Below are positions 54,501-59,517 of a stretch of DNA of 64,000 nucleotides, piece by piece. The stretch is from Lanius collurio (lineage: Eukaryota; Chordata; Aves; Passeriformes; Laniidae): contig JACBWW010000050.1 in assembly GCA_020086605.1 (NCBI GenBank), positions 851,933-915,932 of the forward strand, read 5' to 3'. Within the stretch, counting starts at the first letter, position 1. Each line of letters starts with the position of its first letter. The notes beneath the pieces are model-generated. The model was given only the letters and a program-made list of their open reading frames with translations, had not been told where the DNA came from and searched no databases. Made by a program: the position numbers and the translations under genes.

Positions 54501-55659
54501 GAACTATGGAAACGCAACTTTGGCTTCAGCATGGGGATGAATGTAAAGAAATAGAGAAATCCATGGGGACTGCACCTTCAAGGCTCTGATGGGACTTGAA
54601 ACCACCCTCAACGGGGCATGAAAAAATGACAGTACTGATAAGACACTGTTGAAAAATCTCAGCGTGTGAGGTCAGTAGCTCTGCTGACTGCTTTTTCGAT
54701 AACAGCCATTTAATAACTGGACATCCTTCCTAATACAGGAATCTCTTGAAAGACCCACTGTGATTTCAAGAGTCCTAGTAGAGGAACGGCTCAATGTTTG
54801 CACTCCCTCTGCACCACAAAAAAAATCCCAAAGCAAAGAAATCCAAGGACAAGCTGGGCCATGGGCACCACCCAGGAGTCCCCCTCCGGCCCGAATTCTC
54901 AGCACGGAGTTTGATCGCCCAGCCCACACGGAGAGGGCTCTCACAGGCTCCACATGCATCATACATCAAGAACTGGGCTTCCTTTTCTCATGCAAACTTT
55001 TATCCTACTTGTAAATCTCCAGCCTTAAAATTTGCTTTGCAAATACTTTACCTGCTGCCTGAGCGATGAGCAGCACAGTAAGAGTAAACTGTGTTTCATA
55101 CTGAACTGCTCAAGTAACAAAAGGACTCCCTAAACGCCAGAATTACACTCTTTTCCTTCATAGTTTAACAGCAATATACATAACTTAAAGCCTTTATTGT
55201 TTATTTGTTTGCTCTCCCTCTCCTAACATTTCAGCGGATTGAAGAACTGTCCTTGTACAGTCGGACCGGTTACCTCGGTACGCACCTGGCAGTGCTGCCA
55301 CTGCCTCTCAAGCCCATATGGTGCCGCCGGGATTCACACTGGCAAACGCGGTGCCTCGGGAGCTGCCGGCTGTGGAGAACCGCGATCTGTCACAAGGCAC
55401 ACTCCGCCGCAGCGCTCCACGCTTTCTCAAGTTTTACCGTCTACTTAACACTCCCTCAGCGGGAACTTCTAAAGCATCGCCCTTAAGAAAGTGCTCCAAA
55501 GCCCATCGGACGCTGAGAATCAGCCCAACCCGCGCTGTCCCGCCGGCTGGCAACCCCCGGGGCTCCCGGAGCGCAGCGCTGCCGGCCGTGCCCTAGCCCC
55601 GTACCTCGGATGTAGGCGCACTTGCCGTCGTCCAGCGGCGCGGAGGCAGAGGCACCCAT
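1877..55659 (-). CDS. NIBAN1: NIBAN1 (FAM129A) orthologue, complete 14-exon coding gene
   Basis: Coding join on the minus strand: 55659-55605, 29313-29183, 28081-27950, 27206-27092, 25665-25498, 13344-13229, 10930-10826, 10731-10569, 9767-9580, 9332-9171, 7140-7030, 6466-6359, 4652-4541, 3561-1877. It totals 3351 nt and 1116 residues, with GT-AG introns and matching phases throughout. The family is a cytoplasmic, ER-stress-induced protein reported to affect eIF2-alpha, 4E-BP1 and S6K phosphorylation and p53/MDM2 signalling (established for mammals, not shown here). Order of parts: short N-terminus with a possible myristoylation site, PH-like domain at about residues 65-200, helical core at about 200-555, then an acidic disordered tail at 556-1116. 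Segments such as [41 protein letters not shown] and VENVYEEIL identify NIBAN1. The protein is longer than the roughly 928-residue human one, entirely because of exon 14. No frameshift or internal stop was seen. Confidence 0.96.
3562..4540 (-). other. NIBAN1: NIBAN1 intron 13
   Basis: GT-AG intron of 979 nt. Contains an AT-rich stretch with TATATA runs (about 3968-4021). No transposable element was recognised. Confidence 0.85.
4541..4652 (-). CDS. NIBAN1: NIBAN1 exon 13
   Basis: 37 codons plus 1 base: [20 protein letters not shown] and then [17 protein letters not shown] (residues 519-555). The acceptor is CTGCACAG|G and the donor AAAG|GTGAGA. Last exon of the conserved helical core. Confidence 0.95.
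4653..6358 (-). other. NIBAN1: NIBAN1 intron 12
   Basis: GT-AG intron of 1706 nt. I recognise no repeats or coding segments; ORFs here are short and without homology. Confidence 0.8.
6359..6466 (-). CDS. NIBAN1: NIBAN1 exon 12
   Basis: 36 codons: [20 protein letters not shown] and on to ASTCKP (residues 483-518). The acceptor is TTTTGGCAG|C. Two donors are possible, CCA|GTAGGT and CAGTAG|GTGTCT. The first is chosen because it keeps phase 0 into exon 13, which begins with the conserved Glu of ELQKYEQ. The second would insert an in-frame TAG or shift the frame. Confidence 0.93.
6467..7029 (-). other. NIBAN1: NIBAN1 intron 11
   Basis: GT-AG intron of 563 nt. Nothing recognised inside. Confidence 0.85.
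7030..7140 (-). CDS. NIBAN1: NIBAN1 exon 11
   Basis: 37 codons, phase 0 at both ends: [20 protein letters not shown] and on to [11 protein letters not shown] (residues 446-482). The acceptor is GTTTTTAG|C and the donor AAG|GTAAAT. Confidence 0.95.
7141..9170 (-). other. NIBAN1: NIBAN1 intron 10
   Basis: GT-AG intron of 2030 nt, AT-rich. Holds a short TTAATCA-type tandem run near 7457-7483. No transposable element or gene was recognised. Confidence 0.8.
9171..9332 (-). CDS. NIBAN1: NIBAN1 exon 10
   Basis: 54 codons, phase 0 at both ends: [20 protein letters not shown] and on through [15 protein letters not shown] to QRTQNFMQE (residues 392-445). The acceptor is GAATGCAG|A and the donor GAG|GTACTG. 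Matches the human helical core. Confidence 0.95.
9580..9767 (-). CDS. NIBAN1: NIBAN1 exon 9
   Basis: Encodes the rest of the Ala codon, then [10 protein letters not shown] and on through [20 protein letters not shown] to TNDMTRLKE (residues 329-391). [11 protein letters not shown] is one of the most conserved NIBAN motifs. I chose the acceptor CCCTCCAG|C because it restores the phase and aligns with human AMVAQPAEK. The donor is GAG|GTAAGA. Confidence 0.95.
9768..10568 (-). other. NIBAN1: NIBAN1 intron 8
   Basis: GT-AG intron of 801 nt with nothing recognised. Intron 9 (9333-9579, 247 nt) and intron 7 (10732-10825, 94 nt) are shorter and also empty. Confidence 0.85.
10569..10731 (-). CDS. 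NIBAN1: NIBAN1 exon 8
   Basis: Encodes [20 protein letters not shown] and on through [20 protein letters not shown] to GKIK (residues 275-328), ending with one base of a split Ala codon. The acceptor is GGGTCCAG|A and the donor AAAG|GTTAGT. Strongly conserved helical segment. Confidence 0.95.
10826..10930 (-). CDS. NIBAN1: NIBAN1 exon 7
   Basis: 35 codons, phase 0 at both ends: [15 protein letters not shown] and on to [16 protein letters not shown] (residues 240-274). Contains a basic cluster ([11 protein letters not shown]) conserved in the family. The acceptor is CATACAG|A and the donor GGG|GTAAGG. The intron that follows is only 94 nt. Confidence 0.95.
10931..13228 (-). other. NIBAN1: NIBAN1 intron 6
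   Basis: GT-AG intron of 2298 nt. Contains one CR1 3' end (11791-12045). The rest is unremarkable. Confidence 0.85.
11791..12045 (+). mobile_element. CR1 LINE 3' fragment
   Basis: Starts at a CR1-like CAGGGGAGGGTTAGGTTGG, passes AAGGTTCTTCCCCCAGAGG, and ends in GGTCCCTTCCAGCTCAGGAT with an ATTCTGTGATTCCATGAT tail. 5'-truncated, antisense to NIBAN1. Confidence 0.9.
13229..13344 (-). CDS. NIBAN1: NIBAN1 exon 6
   Basis: Encodes the split Asp, then [20 protein letters not shown] and [18 protein letters not shown] (residues 201-239), ending in phase 0. The acceptor is TTTTCTCCAG|A and the donor GAG|GTAAAA. Matches the human segment after the PH domain; start of the helical core. Confidence 0.95.
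17351..17405 (+). mobile_element. CR1 short fragment
   Basis: GGGGACATGGTTTAGTGGTG followed by a GGTTAATGGTTGGACTC motif, the segment just before the 3' tail of one CR1 subfamily. The tail itself is missing or decayed. Confidence 0.7.
19694..20016 (+). mobile_element. CR1 LINE 3' fragment
   Basis: Contains GGCCCTGGCACAGGGTGCCC, GTGTCCAAGGCCAGGCTGGA, GTGGAAGGTGTCCCTGCC and a CCCAAACCATTCCACGATTC tail, the standard avian CR1 3' region. Antisense to NIBAN1. Confidence 0.92.
23463..23550 (+). mobile_element. Probable CR1 fragment
   Basis: GAGATGGAAAAGACCTCTTA followed by a GGTCATCTAAACCCAGC motif, similar to an internal CR1 3' segment. Short and diverged. Confidence 0.45.
23747..24048. repeat. 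Minisatellite with alternating 34- and 40-bp units
   Basis: Eight tandem units built on ACTGTACACCACCTGGATAG. Short units (34 bp, A) start at 23747, 23821 and 23935. Long units (40 bp, B) start at 23781, 23855, 23895, 23969 and 24009. Order A B A B B A B B. The B type has an extra ACCAGG. Units are nearly identical, so the expansion is recent. Lies within intron 5. Confidence 0.95.
24937..25022 (+). mobile_element. CR1 LINE 3' end
   Basis: GGGTCCCTTCCAATTCAGGA followed by a TATTCCATGATTC tail; truncated to about 85 bp. Confidence 0.85.
25337..25500. repeat. 40-bp minisatellite built from the exon 5/intron 5 boundary
   Basis: Four full 40-bp units on the plus strand (starting at the CACCATGG near 25335, 25375, 25415 and 25455), then a fifth CACCATGG that is the real exon 5 end. 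Read on the gene strand, each unit carries CCATG|GTGAG. Donor GTs fall at 25497, 25457, 25417, 25377 and 25337. Units differ mainly at the two bases after CATGG and in the CACT/CGCT/CGCC triplet. Confidence 0.95.
25498..25665 (-). CDS. NIBAN1: NIBAN1 exon 5 (end of PH-like domain; donor lies in a minisatellite)
   Basis: Encodes [11 protein letters not shown], then [20 protein letters not shown] and on to [14 protein letters not shown] (residues 145-200, phase 1 to phase 1). The terminal helix ([14 protein letters not shown]) is the expected C-terminal PH helix. The acceptor is TTTGTGCAG|G. The donor is CATG|GTGAGCG at 25497-25496. The last few exon bases and the donor are the first unit of a 40-bp tandem array running into the intron, so four further copies of this donor follow at 40-nt steps. 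Confidence 0.95.
25666..27091 (-). other. NIBAN1: NIBAN1 intron 4
   Basis: GT-AG intron of 1426 nt. No recognised repeats or genes. Confidence 0.85.
27092..27206 (-). CDS. NIBAN1: NIBAN1 exon 4 (PH-like domain)
   Basis: 38 codons plus 1 base (residues 107-144). Encodes [10 protein letters not shown], then [20 protein letters not shown] and KHFPDPV, nearly identical to human. The acceptor is GATTTTCCAG|G and the donor TTG|GTAAGT, a full consensus. Part of the PH-like domain. Confidence 0.96.
27207..27949 (-). other. NIBAN1: NIBAN1 intron 3
   Basis: GT-AG intron of 743 nt with one short CR1 3' end near its acceptor side (27291-27352). Confidence 0.85.
27291..27352 (+). mobile_element. CR1 LINE 3' end (very short)
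   Basis: GTCCCTTCCAAGTCAGGATA followed by a TTCTATGATTC tail, about 60 bp, antisense to the gene. Confidence 0.75.
27950..28081 (-). CDS. NIBAN1: NIBAN1 exon 3 (start of PH-like domain)
   Basis: 44 codons (residues 63-106), phase 0 at both ends. Includes [20 protein letters not shown] and then [19 protein letters not shown], the first strands of the PH-like domain: the W-K-x-R-Y-V-V turn is typical of PH folds. The acceptor is CCCCGTAG|C and the donor GAG|GTGAGT. Confidence 0.95.
28082..29182 (-). other. NIBAN1: NIBAN1 intron 2
   Basis: GT-AG intron of 1101 nt with one sense-oriented CR1 3' end (28361-28445). Confidence 0.85.
28361..28445 (-). mobile_element. CR1 LINE 3' end
   Basis: TTTGGGTTGGAAGGGACCTT, then AAAGATCATCTAGTTCCAAC: the reverse complement of the CR1 tail region, so the element lies in the same orientation as NIBAN1. 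Confidence 0.9.
29183..29313 (-). CDS. NIBAN1: NIBAN1 exon 2
   Basis: Completes the split Gly codon, then encodes [17 protein letters not shown] and on to CFLKTK (residues 19-62). The acceptor is TTTCACCTCAG|G and the donor AAG|GTAGGA; it ends in phase 0. It matches the human segment after IRG and is the helical lead-in to the PH-like domain. It is separated from exon 1 by 26 kb. Confidence 0.95.
29433..29768 (+). mobile_element. CR1 LINE 3' fragment
   Basis: Begins near AATAGGGACCTTCCAGTACC, includes GAAGGAATTGTTCCCTGTGA and GGCCCTGGCACAGGGTGCCC, and ends CCCAAACCATTCCATGATTC. It lies in intron 1 starting about 120 bp from exon 2. Well preserved. Confidence 0.93.
30655..30812 (+). mobile_element. 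CR1 LINE 3' fragment
   Basis: CATTCAAGGCCAGGTTGGAC, AGTGGAAGGTGTCACTGACC and TAAACCATTGTGGGATCC. Older and more diverged than its neighbours. Confidence 0.85.
32440..32552 (+). mobile_element. CR1 LINE 3' end
   Basis: GGGCCAGGAGTTGGACTCAA, GTGGGTCCTATCCAACTTGG and an ATATTCTGTAATTCCATG tail. Confidence 0.88.
33846..33922. repeat. (ATCC)n microsatellite
   Basis: About 19 uninterrupted ATCC units. Its reverse strand reads GGAT repeats and encodes a spurious WMDG repeat ORF. Likely length-polymorphic. Confidence 0.98.
35858..35875 (+). repeat. Short G-run tract
   Basis: GGGGGGTGGGGGGAGGGG, able in principle to form a G-quadruplex on the plus strand. Isolated, in intron 1. Confidence 0.5.
43867..44125 (-). 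mobile_element. CR1 LINE 3' fragment (sense to NIBAN1)
   Basis: GAATCATTCAGGTTGGAAAA and GTCCAAGCTGTGCCTTATGC, later CACCTTCCAGGGATGGGGAT and GCTTGAGGCCATTTCCTCAT. This is a CR1 tail read on the opposite strand. Confidence 0.9.
44136..44266 (+). mobile_element. CR1 LINE 3' fragment abutting an inverted CR1
   Basis: GTGTCCAAGGCCAGGCTGGA, GATAGTGGAAGGTGTCCCTG and a CCAAGCCATTCCATGACT tail. Starts about 10 bp after the minus-strand CR1. Confidence 0.9.
45411..45500. repeat. A/C-rich low-complexity tract
   Basis: Runs of A up to 12 alternating with CCAACC/CCAAAA motifs. No T over long stretches. Simple sequence, no function inferred. Confidence 0.85.
46385..46752 (+). mobile_element. CR1 LINE 3' fragment (longest here)
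   Basis: Starts at about AAGGTTGGATGGGAAAGCAT, includes GAGAGAACTGGGATTGTTCA, TGGAGAAGAGAAGGCTTCAG and GGCCCTGGCACAGGGTG, and ends CCATTCCATTATTCTATGAT. Extends into the CR1 region upstream of the usual short fragments. Antisense to the gene. Confidence 0.92.
47678..47800. repeat. 41-bp minisatellite, three units
   Basis: Units start at 47678, 47719 and 47760, built on TGGGAGACACTGGGCACCCA. The three copies are identical as read, so the expansion is very recent. Confidence 0.97.
48955..49070 (-). other. Exon-like segment in NIBAN1 intron 1, identity unknown
   Basis: On the minus strand, a pyrimidine-rich tract leads to CACTTGTAG|AAGAAACT (AG at 49072-49071), and the segment ends at a consensus donor CACT|GTAAGT (GT at 48954-48953). 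The 116-nt body is open in one frame: [20 protein letters not shown] then [18 protein letters not shown]. It looks protein-like but I recognise no family. Spliced between exons 1 and 2 it would shift the frame, because it ends in phase 0 and exon 2 needs phase 1. It is therefore not a simple in-frame cassette; an exon of a nested transcript, a frame-shifting alternative exon or chance are all possible. Confidence 0.3.
50229..50370 (-). mobile_element. CR1 LINE 3' fragment
   Basis: TTTGGTTGGAATGACCTTAA, CAGGAGCAGGGACACCTTCC and TTGGACACTTCCAGGGATGG: a CR1 tail on the minus strand, same direction as the gene. Confidence 0.9.
53229..53335 (-). mobile_element. CR1 LINE 3' end
   Basis: GAATATCCAGAGTTGGAATA, then ATCATCAAGTCCAACTCCTG and CCCTGCACAGGACATCCACA, matching a CR1 tail common in songbirds. 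Confidence 0.9.
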
Positions 55660-55920
55660 GGCTCGGTGCGGAGCCGCGGTCCCGCCGAGCCCGAGCCGCT
55701 CCCGCGGCTTCCTCCGCAGGCACCGCCCCCGGCCCTGCCCCGCCCCGCCCGGCCCGGCCCGGGAGGGACCCGGGAGGAGCCCGGGAGGGACCCGCGGCTG
55801 CCCCGTGGAGGCCCCGGCCCCGGGCACGCCTGTTCCGGGCTGCTCTCTGAGCCGCCACTCTGCTCTGCCCCACTGTCACTCGTCACCACAAAATCCACAT
55901 CCCCCCGGAGACACGGTTAC
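55250..55920 (-). promoter_or_regulatory. NIBAN1: CpG-island promoter of NIBAN1
   Basis: Abrupt rise in G+C and CpG around coding exon 1 against AT-rich flanks. Upstream of the ATG on the gene strand are clustered GC boxes (plus-strand CCGCCC and CCCGCCC near 55722-55760), candidate Sp1/KLF sites. No TATA box is evident. The start site cannot be fixed from sequence alone; it probably lies between 55670 and 55900. Confidence 0.8.
55605..55659 (-). CDS. NIBAN1: NIBAN1 coding exon 1
   Basis: Encodes [18 protein letters not shown] plus the first base of a Gly codon (phase 1), close to the human N-terminus. The donor is GAG|GTACGG. The ATG has G at -3 and G at +4, a strong Kozak context. MGxxxS fits the N-myristoylation consensus (Gly2, Ser6), so membrane anchoring is plausible but inferred. 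The reading frame stays open upstream to another ATG at 55827, which would add 56 Gly/Pro/Arg-rich residues. I reject that start because homologues begin at MGxSAS and the extension looks like GC-rich 5'UTR. Confidence 0.95.
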
Positions 55921-56044
55921 AGCCTCCAGAGTTAAAGACCGTGCCAAAGTAAAAGCACAGTTAAACAGGACCAGAATACTCCTGGAGCGCTGGGTGCTGT
56001 GTGCAGTGGCTTAGGAGTGACAGTAGCAGTGCTGGGGTGACGTT

Positions 56045-56102
56045 TCAACTCGATGATTTTAGAAGTCTTTTCCAACCTTGATGATTCTATAATTCTGTTA
56101 TT
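56045..56102 (+). mobile_element. CR1 LINE 3' end
   Basis: AACTCGATGATTTTAGAAGT, then CTTTTCCAACCTTGATGATT and a CTATAATTCTG tail, from a different CR1 subfamily than the adjacent copy. Confidence 0.85.
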
Positions 56103-56104
56103 AA

Positions 56105-56296
56105 AGGCCCTGGCACAGGCTGACGAGAGAAGCTGTGGTTGCCTCATTCCTGGAAGTGTCCAAGGCCAGGCTGGACAGGGCTCAGAGCAACCTGGGACAG
56201 TGGAAGGTGTCCCTGACCATGGCAGAGGGTGGAATGACACGATTTCAAGGTCCCTTCCAACCCAACTCATTCCATCCTTCTGTGATTCTGTGTTTT
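56105..56296 (+). mobile_element. CR1 LINE 3' fragment in tandem with another CR1 tail
   Basis: GGCCCTGGCACAGGCTGACG, GTGTCCAAGGCCAGGCTGGA and CAAGGTCCCTTCCAACCC with an ATTCTGTG tail. It follows the previous CR1 tail directly, as if inserted at or into it. Lies about 600 bp upstream of the NIBAN1 start codon. Confidence 0.92.
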
Positions 56297-58320
56297 ATGG
56301 CTCAGTCTTCAGGGCCGTATTGTCCCACTCTTCCCAGGAATATGGCATATTGCTGTTGCATGTTTGATTCCAGGATGAAAAATAAACTTACACGAGCAGG
56401 CACTAAAATACACATCATTTCAGTAAATATTGTCCAGTGATTGAAATGACTTCCTAAAACAGGCAAGAGCACCAATCTGCAGATCCTCAGCACATCAATG
56501 TAAAATAGTATGGAACAGATATCTGAATTCTCCTACACCTGAATAATAATTTCACATCATACCCACATGTGACTTTCTAAGGTATTTCCTTCTTTTTTGC
56601 TGTTTTTACAACATTAATCCAGCTGACTGGCCATGGGCAGGGTGCCATGCCTTATTGTGCCTCATGTGTTTTGTATGGAGCTGATGAGTTGCAATGAATA
56701 TGGATTTTTCTGACACACTGGAGGTTCACAGTGACTGGAAGTTATGCATTTTACCCTTAAATACTTTTCCTTCAGCTTGTACACATCTGCCACTCACTGT
56801 GAAATTGCTTTCACATAGTTCAGTTCTGCCGACGTGGGCTGTGGGGTTGGTAGGTTTAATGCTATGCCACTCAGCTGATCACAGAACGGTGAAACGTTCT
56901 GGGGTTGAATCTTTTTAAGGCAGCACTGAACTTGATCAGATTTGAGATATTGCAGATGATGTGGACATTGAGTTCAGTATTGTGCTAAACAACCTCTTTC
57001 CTTCCAAAATTCATGTTTTCTGGCACATACTGGTTGTATCCAAGTGTGGTGGAGCAATTGCTTCACTACCTCAAGGAGCATCACTGAGCCAGTGTCTCAA
57101 AAGTCTCAGTTGACCTAAATATTAAATCAACAACACTTCAAGAGGTCAAATGTGAACCAGGCTCTGTTTTGGATATATTTGGTTGTCAGGCTCTGCCTGA
57201 GAGCTCTCAGCGAGGTGGCTGCTGTGGTTTGCTCACAATCTGTGAGCTGTGTGAGCAGACACCAGTGAGGAAGCACTGGTTACTTGTGTGTGTTTTGAAG
57301 TCGTTAACTCAGAGGAGAATTCGGGCTCTGCTCAGCATAGGGTATCTCTTATCAAAAATGCAGCTGAGGAGCTTTGCATAACGTACAGTCACATGTAATG
57401 GGCAAGTCAGCTCCAGGAGTCTGGAGAGGTAAACCATGGGAATTCATGAGCTGTGAAGTGGATTGCAGTTCTGGCCCATCATTTAGCAGATGAAAATAAG
57501 CCAAATCCCAGAAGCTTCATACCCCAGAACAGATGTCAGAATGTGCACTGAATGGGAAACCTCCCTGTCTAAGTACAGCTAGGGTAAAAACAAAATGAGA
57601 ACTGAGGAGTTTATTTAGTTATAACATTCTAGACTTTGGTACTACCTGATCCCCAAGATCCCCAGGCATTTCACAAACACTTGCTAATTAAAGACTGTGA
57701 TTCCTTTTTAAAGATAAGGAAATGCTGTGTTTTGATGGTGTCTTTAGCATCTTAAAAAGACACCGTAAGAAATGAGAGCCAAATCAGGAACAGAGATGAA
57801 TTATCTTCTTTCTGTACTGCTTAAAACCAAACCTATCCTCTTTAAGATAAGGAATTTGCCAAATTAAATTGTAAGCTGATATGACACCTGCACTGCAGGT
57901 ATCAATGATAAAGTAATGCAATCAAAACAAAAATACCACCAGAGCCAGAACAAGCATTTGCCCACTTTTTCTCCTATAAAATCCTGATCTTTGAGGGTTG
58001 TGTTTATCTTTACACACCCCAAAATTCCTTCTCTAAACACCTGTTTTGTACTATATCCTAAAGGTTGTATTATATCCTAAAGGGCAAAATGAAAGTGAAT
58101 TCCTGAGTGAAGAGGATCAGGAGAAGCCCTTCTTTCCAAACAAAAGGATGAAGATCTACCTCTGATGCCTCTATGACTTCACTTGTATAAGAGTGACATG
58201 AAGAGAGAGGCGGTTTCTTATAGTACCACAGTCCAGGCTTCTTTATGTTTTGGACTCATGAGGTGAAGTACTGGGAGTTCTGGTACCCAAAAAGTGCAGT
58301 GCATTGTCACTGCTGTCTTT
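56297..58320. other. Upstream intergenic DNA, nothing recognised
   Basis: AT-rich unique-looking sequence with short chance ORFs only. A small duplication of TATCCTAAAGG occurs near 58052-58085. Confidence 0.6.
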
Positions 58321-58365
58321 GGGAGGGAGGGGGGGAGGGTGGAAAGGAGGGGAGGGAGAAGGAGG
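58321..58365 (+). repeat. G-rich polypurine tract
   Basis: GGGAGGGAGGGGGGGAGGGT followed by further GGAGGGG runs: at least four G3+ runs on one strand, a candidate G-quadruplex or triplex-forming site about 2.7 kb upstream of the NIBAN1 start. Confidence 0.7.
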
Positions 58366-59305
58366 CTGTCTCCACAATCTCATTTATTTGATTTCCCACT
58401 CTGATGGAACCCTGATGTACCCTGGATGTGACAAGACCCATTCCCAAAGCCATGGGCAGACCATGGAATGAACTTCCAGGGGCTGTTAGTCAAACACACA
58501 GTCCTTAACACAACCACAGAGCTGACAAACTGCAGCGGTACTGATATAATCTTGCTGGCTGCTCCTCCTTGTGTGATTGTAAAGAGGACATGCCAAGGAA
58601 GCAGCTTCTTAGACAAGCTGCACAAGAGGACTTGGCTGTGCCCTTTGCTTCAGAGGGAGTGCAGGTTCACCCTGTGTGTGCTCCCCCACAGCCCTTCTGG
58701 TTGCCTCAGAGACATCATTTGTTAACAAACAGAAGCATTAAAGTGAAAAAAGGTGTGTGAAATCCATTGGGAGAGATGATTCATTATCCAAAACTACTGT
58801 ATAGGATTTCTCCAAGGGAAAGGAGTCATTTTAAGACCACTGACTTTGTAGGCAGGATGATAAGGTGCTGTTGACACAGCCAGCTGCAAATTCATAAAAC
58901 TGTAATGAATAAATAATAATTATCTATTGCTAGAGGAAACTCTTAAATATTATTGTCTGAAAGTCAAAATCAGGATGCAGACAGTAGTCCCGAGAGATGT
59001 GCGATAAAATAAAATCAGCCCTTTTCTCAGGACAGACTGTTGGTTGAAGTATATTCTGAATCTTTTCCATGTAAGTGAAACAAAAATGTTATGAGTTATT
59101 TTCAAAAGGTTAGGAGGTCTTAAAATCTAGCTGCAGAAGATACTCTAAGATAATCACAGCTGTTCTGTCTGGAGAACTAAAAATAACATTTTGATAAAAT
59201 AGCCTTAAAAAATTGGTTATGCTTTAGCTGTTGCTGTAATTCTGAGACCAACCAGGATGGAGCACTGAAAACCCACAACAGAAGAGTGGATTTTGACAGG
59301 TTCCT
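58366..59305. other. Intergenic DNA, nothing recognised
   Basis: No repeat family or coding segment recognised; ORFs are short and without family signatures. Confidence 0.55.
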
Positions 59306-59517
59306 AATCCCAGAATCATGGAACAGGCCAGTTTGGAAGGGACCTCAAAAGATCCAACCTCTCCTGGGAAAGGAAGTCTGTGGAAATTATCTAACACCCT
59401 GTGCCATTGCACCTTGAGAACTTCAGCAAGGGAGACTCTGCCACGCCCCTGAGGAGGTTGTGCCAGTGAATGGCTGTTCTTGCTATGAAAAGTATCTTTC
59501 TTATACCAAGATAAAAT
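59306..59517 (-). mobile_element. CR1 LINE 3' fragment
   Basis: CCAGAATCATGGAACAGGCC, CAGTTTGGAAGGGACCTCAA, GCCACGCCCCTGAGGAGGTT and a GTATCTTTCTTATACC motif: a diverged CR1 tail on the minus strand. Confidence 0.8.

Larger units (their letters stand above)
29314..55604 (-). other. NIBAN1: NIBAN1 intron 1 (26.3 kb)
   Basis: GT-AG intron holding more than half of the gene span. Contains CR1 copies at 29433, 30655, 32440, 43867, 44136, 46385, 50229 and 53229, an ATCC microsatellite (33846), an A/C-rich tract (45411), a 41-bp minisatellite (47678) and an exon-like ORF (48955-49070). Large first introns often hold enhancers, but I see no specific site I can defend. The remaining stretches (for example 32553-33845, 33923-43866, 53336-55200) show no genes or recognised repeats. 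Confidence 0.85.

Noticed and set aside
55483..55898. Several overlapping Pro/Arg/Gly/Ala-rich ORFs on both strands around exon 1
   Set aside because: All come from the CpG island, where stop codons are rare; only the MGASAS frame matches a known protein.
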